Source of the DNA: Hyphomicrobiaceae bacterium
GTDB taxonomy: Bacteria; Pseudomonadota; Alphaproteobacteria; Rhizobiales; Hyphomicrobiaceae
Reading direction: 5' to 3'
Assembly: GCA_021775735.1 (NCBI GenBank)
Contig: JAJFHG010000047.1
Span: 54,257-118,256 of the forward strand
Length of the DNA: 64,000 bases
Positions 16,895 through 26,903 of this stretch are shown here, in pieces. Under the pieces are notes generated by a model. That model made no database searches. It saw nothing but the letters and a program-made list of their open reading frames with translations, and was not told the DNA's origin. Numbering within the stretch: the stretch's first letter is position 1; each line of letters begins with the position of its first letter. Position numbers and translations under genes: made by a program.

Positions 16895-18577
16895 ATGTCT
16901 GAACAGAGCTCGGAGCAGCCAGCCCGCGAAGGCATGGATTTTGATGTCGTTATCGTCGGTGCAGGCCCGGCAGGTCTTTCCGCAGCCATCCGTTTGAAGC
17001 AACTCGCTGACAAAGCCGACCAAGAGCTGTCTGTTGTTGTTTTGGAAAAAGGCTCCGAGGTTGGTGCGCATATCTTGTCTGGCGCGGTGATTGACCCTGT
17101 TGGTCTCAACAAGCTTATTCCAGATTGGAAAGAGAAGGGTGCGCCGGTTACCACAGAGGTTACCCGAGATAAGTTTTTATATCTTGGTAAGTCTGGCGAT
17201 CTGACGTTACCAAATTTCACGATGCCTCCGTTGATGAACAATCACGGTAACTACATCGTGAGTTTGGGTGCTCTGTGTCAGTGGCTTGGTGAGCAGGCGA
17301 TGGAGCTAGGCGTCGAAGTTTATCCGGGTTTTGCAGCTTCTGAAATTCTGTTTAACGACGATGGCTCAGTCGCAGGTGTTGCAACAGGTGATATGGGCAT
17401 TGGTCGAGATGGAAAGCCGAAGGACAGCTACACGCCAGGCATGGAATTGCGTGGCAAATATACGTTATTCTCCGAAGGTGTCCGCGGCTCGTTATCCAAG
17501 GAATTGATTGCGAAATTTAAACTCGATCACGGGTGTGAACCACAGAAATACGGCATTGGCCTGAAAGAGTTGTGGGAAGTGAAGCCCGAACATCATCAAC
17601 CGGGTCTCGTGCAACATAGCTTTGGGTGGCCGCTGAACAACAGCACAGGTGGTGGCTCATTCCTCTACCACTTTGACAAAAATCTGGTGGCGGTTGGTTT
17701 TGTGCTGCATCTCAATTATTCCAATCCTTATCTGTCGCCATATGATGAGTTCCAGCGCTTCAAAACGCACCCGTCAATTCGCGATGTGTTCGACGGCGGT
17801 AAGCGTATTAGCTACGGCGCGCGTGCAATTTCAGAGGGTGGCTGGCAGTCCCTGCCCAAGTTGACCTTCCCAGGTGGTGCGCTTCTTGGCTGTGCAGCAG
17901 GCATGGTCAACGTGCCGCGCATCAAGGGAAGCCATAACGCTATGTTTTCTGGCATCGCAGCAGCAGAAGCAACCTTTGCTGCCCTTGGCGCTGGGCGTTC
18001 GGGTGATGAACTCATCGATTATGAAACAGAAGTCCGCGAAGGTGATATCGCAGCGGATCTCAGACCGGTACGCAACGCAAAACCGCTGTGGTCCAAGTTT
18101 GGCACGCTGGCCGGCATCATGCTGGGTGGCATTGATATGTGGGCGAACACCATCATCCCAAAAATTGGGTTTGGGTTTACGCTGAAACACAAAAAGGCAG
18201 ATTTCACGACATTGAAATTGGCGAAGGCGTCAAAGAAAATCGACTATCCAAAACCAGACGGCGTGCTGACCTTTGACAAGCTGACGAGCGTATCGTTTTC
18301 AGCCACCAACCACGAAGAAGATCAGCCAGTCCACCTGACATTGTCAGATCCAAATATCCCTGTTTTCGACAACTTGCCGAAATACGCAGAACCCGCACAG
18401 CGCTATTGCCCGGCTGGGGTCTATGAGATTGTTGAAGACGATAAGGGTAACCCGCGTTTTCAAATTAATGCGCAAAACTGCGTCCACTGCAAAACCTGCG
18501 ATATTAAGGACCCAGCTCAAAATATTACGTGGGTCTGCCCTGAGGGGGGTGGCGGCCCGAACTATTCCGGCATGTAG
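16895..18577 (+). CDS. Electron transfer flavoprotein-ubiquinone oxidoreductase
   Basis: ETF-QO passes electrons from ETF, reduced by acyl-CoA and choline-type dehydrogenases, to ubiquinone in the inner membrane. From ATG 16895 the product has 560 residues. The FAD-binding GAGPAGLSAA lies at 22-31. The C-terminal ferredoxin-like region has cysteines in RYCPAG, then NCVHCKTCD, and a final set near TWVCPEG, binding one 4Fe-4S cluster. The longer frame from 16790 adds residues without family resemblance. ETF subunit genes are not in the window. Confidence 0.95.
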   Translation: MSEQSSEQPAREGMDFDVVIVGAGPAGLSAAIRLKQLADKADQELSVVVLEKGSEVGAHILSGAVIDPVGLNKLIPDWKEKGAPVTTEVTRDKFLYLGKSGDLTLPNFTMPPLMNNHGNYIVSLGALCQWLGEQAMELGVEVYPGFAASEILFNDDGSVAGVATGDMGIGRDGKPKDSYTPGMELRGKYTLFSEGVRGSLSKELIAKFKLDHGCEPQKYGIGLKELWEVKPEHHQPGLVQHSFGWPLNNSTGGGSFLYHFDKNLVAVGFVLHLNYSNPYLSPYDEFQRFKTHPSIRDVFDGGKRISYGARAISEGGWQSLPKLTFPGGALLGCAAGMVNVPRIKGSHNAMFSGIAAAEATFAALGAGRSGDELIDYETEVREGDIAADLRPVRNAKPLWSKFGTLAGIMLGGIDMWANTIIPKIGFGFTLKHKKADFTTLKLAKASKKIDYPKPDGVLTFDKLTSVSFSATNHEEDQPVHLTLSDPNIPVFDNLPKYAEPAQRYCPAGVYEIVEDDKGNPRFQINAQNCVHCKTCDIKDPAQNITWVCPEGGGGPNYSGM

Positions 18578-19132
18578 CCCGGGATTATTCAACCTGATCT
18601 GATAATGATGTGTTCGTCGCTTCCGGCCTGGACTTCAGGGCGGTCATTGCTTGGATGGGCTTTGCCCCAAAATTCGAGCAATGTGGTGTATTGCGATTAT
18701 GATACTCACAGCGCCAATATCGCATTGACTAAGAAATTCTGACGCGCTGGTGCGTTCAAACAGGCCAAGACTGCTGCCCAGCACCGTGTCTTCCGCAGAA
18801 CTGCGGTATTAGGGCCTCGACTCAAAGTATAAACGCGCTTTTTCCCAAGGTTGACGGTCCAAATTACTCCGGAATATTGGAAGCCCTCAGGCCTTGGTTG
18901 CAGACATCTTGGACTGCTTTGGAGATTAACCCCTTGTAATTGCCAAGCCATTTTTTAGGCGTATGGCTGATGCTTTGTGGTCGGTACGATCTTGATGGCC
19001 TAATAATCGGCTTTTGGGCCATTGGTCGCCTGCCCGCATTGGACGAAATCTTAGGTCGCCAAGTGGCCTTAAGTCTTGGTAGAGTTGGGCATCAAGAATC
19101 AGATTTTGCGGCCTTCAAAGGAGACGCTGGGT
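18578..19132. other. Gap of about 550 nt without a supported gene
   Basis: No open frame with family resemblance and no strong hairpin plus T-run is visible. The last part must hold the leader of the TPR gene (AAAGGAGA at 19117-19124). A small RNA cannot be excluded. Confidence 0.4.
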
Positions 19133-21211
19133 ATGGGAAAGACGGCTTGCCAACGCGTTGTCCTCTGGGCGGTGATGTTTACGGCCTGGCTTTACGGCAG
19201 CGTAATTGGCACGCTCCCAGGGCTGGCTGAGACAAAACCCGAAATTTTTGAATCCCGGTCCCTCGTTGGTAGCTATCTCGCCGGTCGCCTCGCCCAAAAT
19301 AACAACGACACCAGAAATGCTGCCAAGTTCTACGGCAGCGCGCTCATTCGTGATCCACGCAATACGGTTCTACTCGACCAAGCATTCACCATGGAACTCA
19401 CCGGTGGCAATTGGGAACGTGCCCTGCGACTGGCAGAGTTGCTGATTATTGAACAACCCAAGCACCGCATGGCGCAACTTTTGCTCGGGCTTAAAGATTT
19501 TAAGAGTAAGAATTTTGAAAGTTCAGAAAAGCACATCAAAGCATCAGCGCTCGGTCCGATTGGTGAACTTTCAAGCGCTTTGACCCTGGCTTGGGCTCGT
19601 CAAGCGCAAGGCAAACACAAACAAGCGCTCCAGGCCTTACAGCTTGATAACAAAGCGGACTGGGCTCAGTATTACTTGCGTTACCACAGCGCGTTACTTT
19701 TGGATGTGGCGGGACACAAAGCTGACGCCAGCAAAGCGTTTGGTGAAGTCTTTAAACAAGATTCACGTACGCTGCGTTCAACGTTGGCCTATGCACACCA
19801 CGCTGCTGTCGTGCGCGGCAAACCTGCTGCCAGACGTATTCTGCGTCAGCACCAAGCAAAGACCAAAACGGACCAACACGCGCTGGTAAGAGATTTTCTT
19901 GCTCGTCTTGACGATGGATCGCGTATTGATCTTCTCGTGAAAACACCCACCGATGGCATTGTTGAAGTGCTGTATGGTTTGGGCGAAGCCTTGGCTGGAG
20001 AAGGTGGCCTGACGCCAGGCATGCTGTATTTGCAGATGGCGCTTTACTTGTCACCCGATCACCCATTTGCGCTTGCAGCATTGGCAAATGCGTTTGAAAC
20101 GATGCGGCGTTTTAGTGAGGCTAATGCAATCTACGAGCGTATTCCTGCGAGTACGCCTCTTCGTACAGCCATTGAAATTCGTCGCGCCTTTAATCTCAAT
20201 TCGCTCGATAGGGCCAAAGATGCGCAGAGCACGCTGGTTGCTCTGCTTGAGACAAAGGCTGGTGGTAGCAATTCTGAGAATGAAAAAGCCGCACAACGCC
20301 TTCGAAAATTGCTTGCCAGTGGTCCAAAAGGCAGTGACGCCTTAACCCTTGGTCACAATGCTTCTCAGGTGCGCACCGTGCAGCAAGCACTGATGTCACT
20401 CGGCATCGATATCGGAGATGTCGATGGCGTCTATGGTGAGGCGACACGGCGTGGCGTGGCACGCTATCAAAAGGACAACAACCTTGATGTCGATGGTGTT
20501 GTCGGCCCTGAAACCTATGCAAGCCTCGTTCGTGCTGCGGGTCCTCTGACGTACGCCAATCGTGCTGACAATGCGACCCAGCTACAAATTTTGGATGCCA
20601 TTGGTAATATTCTGCGCGCACGCAAGAAGTATGGCGAAGCGATCGGTTTTTATGACAAGGCGATTGATCTTATTAAGAAACCGCGCAAACGCGATTGGGT
20701 GTATTTTTATGCCCGTGGCACGTGTCATGAACGTGAAAAGAATTGGCCAAAAGCTGAGGCTGATCTCAAGATGGCATTGAAGTTGACGCCTGACCAGCCA
20801 TTGGTTCTCAACTACCTGGGTTACTCGTGGATTGATCAGGGTTTAAATCTTAAGCAAGGTTTGAAGCTGATTGAGCGTGCTGTTGCGTTGAAGCCTGATG
20901 ATGGCTACGTGGTTGATAGTCTCGGCTGGGCGCACTTTAAGCTTGGTAATATCAAGCAAGCCGTTTTGTTCCTGGAGCGTGCCGTCGAGTTACGCCCCGA
21001 TGATCCTATCCTCAACGACCACCTTGGTGATGCGCTGTGGCGTGCCGGCCGGCAACGTGAAGCCCGTTTTCAATGGGAGCAGGCGTTGACGCTAAAACCG
21101 GAACCTGACGAAGCCTCAAAGATACGCGCTAAACTTCGCGAGGGTTTGTTGGTGCCGGTCGACGCACAAGGCCTTCAAAGCGCGAATAACGATTCAACAA
21201 AAAATCCATAA
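19133..21211 (+). CDS. Periplasmic TPR protein with inserted peptidoglycan-binding domain
   Basis: A 692-residue exported protein: signal peptide to about residue 32, TPR-like helices from about 40 to 370, a PG_binding_1 domain at about 404-468 (SQVRTVQQAL, GDVDGVYGEATRR, LDVDGVVGPETY), then four or so further TPRs (about 480-665) such as PLVLNYLGYSWIDQG and DDGYVVDSLGWAHFKLG. ATG 19133 has AAAGGAGA 9 nt upstream. A TPR protein in front of ispE is standard in Rhizobiales, but the copies I know lack the PG-binding domain. The likely role is an envelope scaffold tied to the wall; the molecular function is unknown. Confidence 0.85.
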   Translation: MGKTACQRVVLWAVMFTAWLYGSVIGTLPGLAETKPEIFESRSLVGSYLAGRLAQNNNDTRNAAKFYGSALIRDPRNTVLLDQAFTMELTGGNWERALRLAELLIIEQPKHRMAQLLLGLKDFKSKNFESSEKHIKASALGPIGELSSALTLAWARQAQGKHKQALQALQLDNKADWAQYYLRYHSALLLDVAGHKADASKAFGEVFKQDSRTLRSTLAYAHHAAVVRGKPAARRILRQHQAKTKTDQHALVRDFLARLDDGSRIDLLVKTPTDGIVEVLYGLGEALAGEGGLTPGMLYLQMALYLSPDHPFALAALANAFETMRRFSEANAIYERIPASTPLRTAIEIRRAFNLNSLDRAKDAQSTLVALLETKAGGSNSENEKAAQRLRKLLASGPKGSDALTLGHNASQVRTVQQALMSLGIDIGDVDGVYGEATRRGVARYQKDNNLDVDGVVGPETYASLVRAAGPLTYANRADNATQLQILDAIGNILRARKKYGEAIGFYDKAIDLIKKPRKRDWVYFYARGTCHEREKNWPKAEADLKMALKLTPDQPLVLNYLGYSWIDQGLNLKQGLKLIERAVALKPDDGYVVDSLGWAHFKLGNIKQAVLFLERAVELRPDDPILNDHLGDALWRAGRQREARFQWEQALTLKPEPDEASKIRAKLREGLLVPVDAQGLQSANNDSTKNP

Positions 21212-21277
21212 TCTGGTGATCGCAGAAACTAAATTGCAGGTTTGGCGCCTTCGATCATACAATCGCTAGGGTCAAAG

Positions 21278-22186
21278 ATGATCGCGTCCGTTTGCCAACT
21301 CGCGCCTGCAAAGCTCAATCTGACTTTGAGGGTTCTTGGTCGGCGTGCAGATGGCTATCATGAGCTTGATAGTCTCGTTGCCTTTGCCAGCAACGTCACT
21401 GATACCGTTACGCTGACGCCGAGCGACACACACAACATTTCCTTCTCGGGCCCGTTTTCCGGTGAACTTGGCACGGGTCCGTCGACCCTCTCAACAACAC
21501 GAGATCATCTCGCGCAAGCCGCAGTCAGATCGCAGTCCGTGGGTGACCTTCAGCTCGGTGATGTTGTGGTTGATAAAGTTATCCCGTTGGCTTCGGGACT
21601 TGGTGGTGGTTCTGCTGATTCTGCTGCCTTTCTTAGGGCTGTCATGGCGTGCAATCCAACGTGGCAGGATCGGTTGGATTGGCAGGCTATCGCGTGCCAG
21701 ATTGGTGCAGATGTGCCCGTGTGTTTAGCATCCCGTGCGCAGTTCATGGCAGGCCTCGGCGACAAGCTAACCCCGGTTTCCCAATTCCCAAAACTCGCTG
21801 CGGTTCTGATAAACACAAGCGAACCCGCACTGGCAGATAAGACGCAACGTGTGTTTGCTAAACTCAACGCTGCGTCGATCGAAAGAAACCCGCCAGAGCA
21901 ATCAATCCAAAGTAAATTGAGTGAGTTCACATGTGCTGAGGATGTCGCAGCGTTTGTGCGCGAAACGGGTAATTCTTTGCTGACACCTGCGCGTTCCCTG
22001 ATGCCGTCTCTTGAGGCACCCCTTGCCATGTTAAAGACGCAGCCGTTGTGTCTTGCAGCAGGTCTTTCTGGTGCTGGGCCAACCGTTTTTGGGTTGTTTT
22101 TGAATAAATCAGATGCCGATGTTGCCGCGCGCGATATTCAATCGGCCGATCCGTCCTGGTGGGTGAAGGCGTCTGTGCTCATATAG
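21278..22186 (+). CDS. ispE: 4-diphosphocytidyl-2-C-methyl-D-erythritol kinase
   Basis: A GHMP kinase that phosphorylates CDP-methylerythritol in the MEP isoprenoid pathway. From ATG 21278 (AGGG 7 nt upstream) the protein has 302 residues. The N-terminal APAKLNLTLRVLGRRADGYHEL is the IspE signature, PLASGLGGGSADSAA (103-117) is the ATP loop, and GLSGAGPTVFGLF lies near the end. An upstream TTG at 21242 is a weaker alternative. It follows the TPR gene closely and is convergent with the polyprenyl synthase, so precursor supply and chain elongation genes are side by side. Confidence 0.95.
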   Translation: MIASVCQLAPAKLNLTLRVLGRRADGYHELDSLVAFASNVTDTVTLTPSDTHNISFSGPFSGELGTGPSTLSTTRDHLAQAAVRSQSVGDLQLGDVVVDKVIPLASGLGGGSADSAAFLRAVMACNPTWQDRLDWQAIACQIGADVPVCLASRAQFMAGLGDKLTPVSQFPKLAAVLINTSEPALADKTQRVFAKLNAASIERNPPEQSIQSKLSEFTCAEDVAAFVRETGNSLLTPARSLMPSLEAPLAMLKTQPLCLAAGLSGAGPTVFGLFLNKSDADVAARDIQSADPSWWVKASVLI

Positions 22187-22195
22187 CGCTGCTAA

Positions 22196-23212
22196 TTAGT
22201 GGCGTCGTTCAATGCAAAACGCAATTACATCAAGCATTGCCTTTTTTTCTAGGCCATCATCAAAAATAGCCAGGGCGTCATGGGCAACAGCGCCATAAGC
22301 GCGTGCGCGTTCAAACGTTGCCTCAAGTGCATTGTGCTGCCCCATTAGCGCCATGGCATGTTCCAGATCACCATCTTTGATTTTGCGCTGACCAATGGTC
22401 CGGTTCCAGAAGGCACGCTCGGTCGAATCGCCCCGGCGGAATGCCAAGATTACGGGCAGCGTGATCTTGCCTTCTCTAAAATCATCACCAACGGCCTTGC
22501 CAAGGTCTTTGCTATTGCCGGAATAATCGAGAGCATCATCGACCAACTGAAATGCGAGGCCGAGATTCTTACCATAAGACCGTAAAGCCGCACGTTCTTC
22601 TGCAACCCGACCGCTTAAGGTTGCACCAGATTCAGTAGCGGCGGAAAATAGCGTTGCGGTTTTGGCATTGATGATCGACAAATAATCATCTTCGGTTGTT
22701 GCGGTGTTGTTGGCGGCAATCAACTGCATGACTTCGCCTTCAGCAATGGTACTTGCTGCTTGTGATAAGATTTTCAGGACGTGTAAGGAGCCTGCGTCAA
22801 CCAGCATCAAAAACGATTGGCCAAGCAGAAAGTCGCCAACCAAAACGCTGGCTTGATTACCCCAAATGAGGCGTGCTGTTTTCTTCCCACGCCGGGTATC
22901 ACTTTCATCCACGACATCATCATGGAGTAAAGTTGCCGTGTGCAGAAACTCAATTGCAGCACCCGTCGTCACATGATCCTGGCCTGTATACTTGCAAAGT
23001 TTTGCAGACGCGATGGCGAGCATGGGTCGTAAGCGTTTACCGCCAGATTCAATCAAATGGCGCGCCAATTCAGGTACGGTTTCAACATCTGACCTGGCGC
23101 GCTCGGTAATTATCCGATTGACCTGGCGCATGTCGGCATCCGTCAGATCCAACAGCGGCTTTAAATTCGCTGATGGGTTTGATCGATCTTTTAATGGTAT
23201 GACGACTCCCAC
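22196..23212 (-). CDS. ispB: Polyprenyl (octaprenyl-type) diphosphate synthase
   Basis: This trans-prenyltransferase elongates farnesyl diphosphate with isopentenyl units to make the ubiquinone side chain. The 338-residue product has the first aspartate-rich motif DDVVDESD (98-105) and the second DDALDYSG, plus GGKRLRP near the N-terminus. Chain length cannot be read with certainty; alphaproteobacteria usually make Q-10, so decaprenyl is as likely as octaprenyl. It is divergent from the DUF2007 gene, with 144 nt between. Confidence 0.92.
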   Translation of the reverse strand: MGVVIPLKDRSNPSANLKPLLDLTDADMRQVNRIITERARSDVETVPELARHLIESGGKRLRPMLAIASAKLCKYTGQDHVTTGAAIEFLHTATLLHDDVVDESDTRRGKKTARLIWGNQASVLVGDFLLGQSFLMLVDAGSLHVLKILSQAASTIAEGEVMQLIAANNTATTEDDYLSIINAKTATLFSAATESGATLSGRVAEERAALRSYGKNLGLAFQLVDDALDYSGNSKDLGKAVGDDFREGKITLPVILAFRRGDSTERAFWNRTIGQRKIKDGDLEHAMALMGQHNALEATFERARAYGAVAHDALAIFDDGLEKKAMLDVIAFCIERRH

Positions 23213-23356
23213 GCCCTTACCTCGCGCAAAAAACTGATTTTTAATGTTATAACCGCTCTTCGGGCGGCTCGTTTAAGGTTAGATTGCCGCACCTGAATGT
23301 CCTAAAGTACGGCTCTCTTAAAGAAAAAGCCATCATCAAAGCCGGACCCATCTGCT

Positions 23357-23584
23357 ATGCGCCAATTGATGCAAACCAACGATCCCGTACTGATCAGTTT
23401 TGTCGAGTCCTTACTTAAAGACAACAACATTGACGTCGTTGTGCTCGATCAGAACATGAGCGTCTTGGAGGGCTCGATCGGCATCTTGCAACGGCGTATT
23501 ATGGTGACAGATGACGCATTGGGGCGTGCTCGACAAGTTTTGCGTGATGCGGAGCTTCAGGACTGGTTGAAACCTGATGCATGA
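23357..23584 (+). CDS. DUF2007 small protein
   Basis: A 75-residue protein matching the DUF2007 family (putative signal-transducing, PII-like fold): LISFVESLLKDNNIDVVVLDQ, then RRIMVTDDALGRARQVL. It is always short and usually precedes the methyltransferase, as here. The two genes overlap by 8 nt, suggesting coupled translation. The cellular role is unknown. Confidence 0.88.
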   Translation: MRQLMQTNDPVLISFVESLLKDNNIDVVVLDQNMSVLEGSIGILQRRIMVTDDALGRARQVLRDAELQDWLKPDA

Positions 23585-24410
23585 CCAAACCCCAGATCGG
23601 TCAGAAGATTTTACAAATCCGTCTGGTGCGTTCGCTGAAGATGTCACGCGCGATGCGTTTCTTGGCGGCAAGGTTGAATTGTTGCAACCCGCAACCGGAT
23701 TTCGTGCTGGACTTGATGCTGTGTTATTGGCTGCATCTATTCCCCTAGATAGCTGCACAAATCCAACTCTTTTGGATTGCGGTGCTGGTATTGGTACAGT
23801 TGGGATCTGTGCAACGGCACGGTGCCCAAACCTGAAGACCGTTTTGATTGAGCGTGAACCGCGCTTTGTTGACCTTGCACAGCGAAATATCGCTTTGAAT
23901 GCATTGCCCGATCATGTGCGCGTTATGAACGCCGATATAACGGCACCTGGTCGGGCTCTTTGCGATGCGGCTATTCTTGACAACAGCTTTTCACATGTCG
24001 TCGCTAACCCACCGTTCTTTGTGACCGGTAAGGGCTCGACCTCACCACATGTGCTGAAGGCTGCGGGACATGAGATGGAGCCATCTGATCTTGATCTTTG
24101 GGTACGGTTTATGACGCGTATGTCTAAAGCGGACGGGCAGCTTGTGATGATCCAGCATGCGGCCGCCTTGCCGGCCATTCTCGCAGCGCTCAAAGGAAGG
24201 TTTGGCGGGGCACGCGTAGTGCCCATCTATCCGCGCGCTGGTGAGGCAGCGCATCGGGTAATCGTGGCGGCACGGAAAGGCAGCCGGGCATCCCTTTCAA
24301 TCCTCTCTGGATTTATTCTGCATGGGTCGGGAAATGCCTATACCACAAAGGCAGAAGCGGTTTTGAAGCACGGCGCGGCCCTTGAATTTTTTAGAAATGA
24401 GCGCACATAA
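23577..24410 (+). CDS. TrmN6/YfiC-like N6-adenine methyltransferase
   Basis: A 277-residue class-I methyltransferase. DCGAGIGTVGICATARCP is the AdoMet site and NPPFF the catalytic motif of N6-adenine or N5-glutamine enzymes. The N-terminal DAFLGGKVELLQPATGFRAG matches the tRNA1(Val) A37 methyltransferase group, so a tRNA substrate is likely but not certain. It overlaps DUF2007 by 8 nt. Confidence 0.85.
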   Translation: MHDQTPDRSEDFTNPSGAFAEDVTRDAFLGGKVELLQPATGFRAGLDAVLLAASIPLDSCTNPTLLDCGAGIGTVGICATARCPNLKTVLIEREPRFVDLAQRNIALNALPDHVRVMNADITAPGRALCDAAILDNSFSHVVANPPFFVTGKGSTSPHVLKAAGHEMEPSDLDLWVRFMTRMSKADGQLVMIQHAAALPAILAALKGRFGGARVVPIYPRAGEAAHRVIVAARKGSRASLSILSGFILHGSGNAYTTKAEAVLKHGAALEFFRNERT

Positions 24411-24497
24411 GGGTGCTAATTGTGGTCTTGGATTTGTTGCACGTCTTGGCGTATTGAGGACCCGAAAAAGGTTGTTTGCGAAAGGCCTATACACACG

Positions 24498-25346
24498 ATG
24501 AAGTGGTTCAAGAAAAAACCAGTTGTTCCTGTCTTGCGGTTGAGCGGGCCCATTGGAATGGCAACACCTTTAAAGCCTGGTCTCTCCTTAGAGACCCTTG
24601 CCGAACCCATTGAAAAAGCATTCACGATGTCGAAGCTGGCAGCTGTTGCGCTGGTGATTAATTCGCCCGGTGGATCTCCCGTTCAATCTAGCTTGATCCT
24701 TAAACGCATCCGACAATGGGCAAAAGAGAAGGAAAAGAAGGTTTATGTTTTTTGCGAGGATGTTGCAGCCTCTGGTGGCTACTACATCGCGCTCGCAGGT
24801 GATGAAATCTATGCTGACGAATCCTCCATTGTTGGTTCAATTGGTGTCATTTCATCTGGCTTTGGTTTTAACAAAGCGATTGAGAAGTTAGGTATTGATC
24901 GCCGTGTTTATACGGCTGGACTTTCCAAAAACATCCTTGATCCGTTCAAGCCAGAGAAACCAGAAGACGTTGAGCGCTTACAAACATTGCAGCGTGACGT
25001 TCATGATGTGTTTATCAGCGTCGTCAAAGACAGGCGCAGTGACCGTCTCAAAGGTGAGGACAAGGACCTGTTTTCCGGCGCGTTCTGGTCCGCGGGGAAG
25101 GCCGTTGAGCTTGGATTGATTGATGGGATTGGCGAAGTGCGCCAGGTCATGCGCGACAGGTTTGGTGACAAAGTACGTTTGAAAGTTGTGCCCCATTCTA
25201 AGGGTGGATTGTTGTCGCGTTTGCGTAAGTTGCCATCATTTTCAAGTCTTTGGCGCGCATCAGCCACGTCGTCTGAACATAGCCTCAGTGAGGATGTACT
25301 ATCGACTTTGGAGGCGCGGGCCCTGTGGCAGCGCTTTGGACTGTAG
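24498..25346 (+). CDS. S49-family serine peptidase (SohB/SppA-like)
   Basis: A single-domain S49 peptidase of 282 residues, related to signal peptide peptidase SppA and SohB. The core VALVINSPGGSPVQSS, the nucleophile region EDVAASGGYYIALAGD, and SIVGSIGVISSGFGF are present. No clear signal or membrane segment is seen from ATG 24498; the upstream TTG at 24420 adds a Trp/Cys-rich stretch I regard as non-coding. It probably cleaves membrane or exported-protein fragments. A tiny gene follows 12 nt downstream. Confidence 0.9.
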   Translation: MKWFKKKPVVPVLRLSGPIGMATPLKPGLSLETLAEPIEKAFTMSKLAAVALVINSPGGSPVQSSLILKRIRQWAKEKEKKVYVFCEDVAASGGYYIALAGDEIYADESSIVGSIGVISSGFGFNKAIEKLGIDRRVYTAGLSKNILDPFKPEKPEDVERLQTLQRDVHDVFISVVKDRRSDRLKGEDKDLFSGAFWSAGKAVELGLIDGIGEVRQVMRDRFGDKVRLKVVPHSKGGLLSRLRKLPSFSSLWRASATSSEHSLSEDVLSTLEARALWQRFGL

Positions 25347-25358
25347 AGGACAGCCAAT

Positions 25359-25550
25359 ATGTTAGGACGTGTTTTACCAGCGTTGGTCGTGACAGTCGGC
25401 TCATATATTGCCGGTCGCGTATTTGCCAGTTTGGCTGGCAAAGCCGTTGATGCAATGAGCGAAAAAGACACACAAAAAAAGAGCGCACCGAAAGATCTCG
25501 GCGCGCTCGACTATGATTCTAAGACGGACAGCTACCGTCCCAAGTCTTAA
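25359..25550 (+). CDS. Small membrane-associated protein, unknown
   Basis: A 63-residue protein. The N-terminal 30 residues form a glycine- and valine-rich hydrophobic segment, and the rest is polar, ending DSKTDSYRPKS. AGAGGA lies just upstream of the start. It is 12 nt behind the S49 peptidase gene, so is probably co-transcribed. I recognise no family. Confidence 0.6.
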   Translation: MLGRVLPALVVTVGSYIAGRVFASLAGKAVDAMSEKDTQKKSAPKDLGALDYDSKTDSYRPKS

Positions 25551-25559
25551 TACAAAGAC

Positions 25560-25766
25560 TTAGTCTTTGACTTCAAAGGTTACATTGCAGGTCACGCGAT
25601 ACTTCTCAATGTTGCCTTTGGAATCAACGCTTGCTGACATATCTTTCACCCAGACAGAGCGGATTCCCTTCACGCTTTTTGATGCCTGTTTGACGGCTTT
25701 TTCGGTTGCGTCTTCCCAGCTCTTGCTGGAATCAGACATCAATTCAATAACTTTATTTACTGACAT
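25560..25766 (-). CDS. Dodecin (flavin-binding)
   Basis: Dodecins form hollow dodecamers that store and quench riboflavin or FMN. The 68-residue product fits: VNKVIELMSDSSKSWEDATEKAV, the flavin-stacking Trp (Trp39 in RSVWVKDM), and the C-terminal beta strand EKYRVTCNVTFEVK. The start has AAGGAG about 9 nt upstream. It is convergent with the small gene at 25359 and divergent from glyQ. Confidence 0.93.
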   Translation of the reverse strand: MSVNKVIELMSDSSKSWEDATEKAVKQASKSVKGIRSVWVKDMSASVDSKGNIEKYRVTCNVTFEVKD

Positions 25767-25880
25767 TTCTTAGTCTCCTTGCGTTTTTTGAGGGGTCGAT
25801 TTCTTCGGTCACGGAATACCTTTTCCCGCATAAGATTGGGGCGCTACAGTTGAGCGCAGTATAGAGGGTTGGGTGCCAGG

Positions 25881-25908
25881 GTGACATGCCGCGATATCAG
25901 CGTATAGT
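25881..25908 (+). promoter_or_regulatory. Probable sigma-70 promoter of glyQ
   Basis: GTGACA (25881-25886) and TATAGT (25903-25908), spaced 16 nt, match five of six bases each of the -35 and -10 consensus. The expected transcript start is about 30 nt ahead of the glyQ start codon. Confidence 0.5.
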
Positions 25909-25943
25909 GCCCGTCGAAAATTATCACTGGTGGCTCGTATCTC

Positions 25944-26903
25944 ATGGTTAAAAATGCCGAAAAGGCGTCTTCGAACAGCCCCCAACAGTCTTCTTCCTCC
26001 CTTAAGCCAATGCAGTCATTCCAGGATCTAATCCTGACATTGGCTCAATTCTGGGGCGCGGAAGGCTGTGTTGTGCTGCAGCCTTACGATATGGAAGTTG
26101 GGGCTGGCACATTTCACCCAGCAACTGTTCTGCGCGCCCTTGGGCCACGGCCCTGGAATGCCTGTTATGTGCAACCTTCGCGACGGCCAACGGATGGTCG
26201 CTATGGTGAAAATCCAAACCGGTTGCAGCACTACTATCAGTTCCAGGTGATCATGAAGCCGTCACCGAGCAACATTCAGGAACTCTATCTGGCGAGCTTG
26301 GATGCCATTGGCATTGATACGGCAAACAATGACATACGTTTTGTCGAAGATGATTGGGAAAGCCCAACACTTGGCGCCTGGGGCCTGGGATGGGAAGTCT
26401 GGTGCAATGGTATGGAAGTGTCTCAATTCACCTACTTCCAACAGGTTGGCGGCTACGACTGTGCGCCGGTCGCAGGTGAAATCACGTATGGTCTGGAGCG
26501 GCTTGCGACCTACGTTCAAGGTGTTGATCGGGTCTTTGATTTGAATTTCAACGGTCGGACGGATGATAAGAAACTCACCTATGGTGATGTCTTCCTCCAG
26601 GCTGAAAAGGAATACTCACGTTTTAATTTTGAGTACGCCAACACAGATATGCTGTTTCAGCACTTTCGGGACGCAGAAGCCGAGTGCAAGGCCCTGTTAG
26701 AGGCGGGCACAAAAGGTGAAGATGAGCATTTATTGGCGATGCCAGCTTATGATCAGTGCATCAAGGCGTCTCATGTGTTTAATTTACTGGATGCCCGTGG
26801 CGTGATCTCAGTCACGGAACGGCAAAGTTACATTCTCCGCGTGCGCGATCTTGCCAAGGCGTGTTGCGGGGCTTGGTTGAAAACCGAGGGAGGACGACTA
26901 TGA
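25944..26903 (+). CDS. glyQ: Glycine--tRNA ligase alpha subunit
   Basis: The alpha subunit of the bacterial (alpha-beta)2 glycyl-tRNA synthetase, holding the catalytic class-II core. The 319-residue product contains [25 protein letters not shown] without gaps, followed by [16 protein letters not shown] and FTYFQQVGG. An ATGA overlap leads into a small membrane protein, then glyS. Confidence 0.97.
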   Translation: MVKNAEKASSNSPQQSSSSLKPMQSFQDLILTLAQFWGAEGCVVLQPYDMEVGAGTFHPATVLRALGPRPWNACYVQPSRRPTDGRYGENPNRLQHYYQFQVIMKPSPSNIQELYLASLDAIGIDTANNDIRFVEDDWESPTLGAWGLGWEVWCNGMEVSQFTYFQQVGGYDCAPVAGEITYGLERLATYVQGVDRVFDLNFNGRTDDKKLTYGDVFLQAEKEYSRFNFEYANTDMLFQHFRDAEAECKALLEAGTKGEDEHLLAMPAYDQCIKASHVFNLLDARGVISVTERQSYILRVRDLAKACCGAWLKTEGGRL

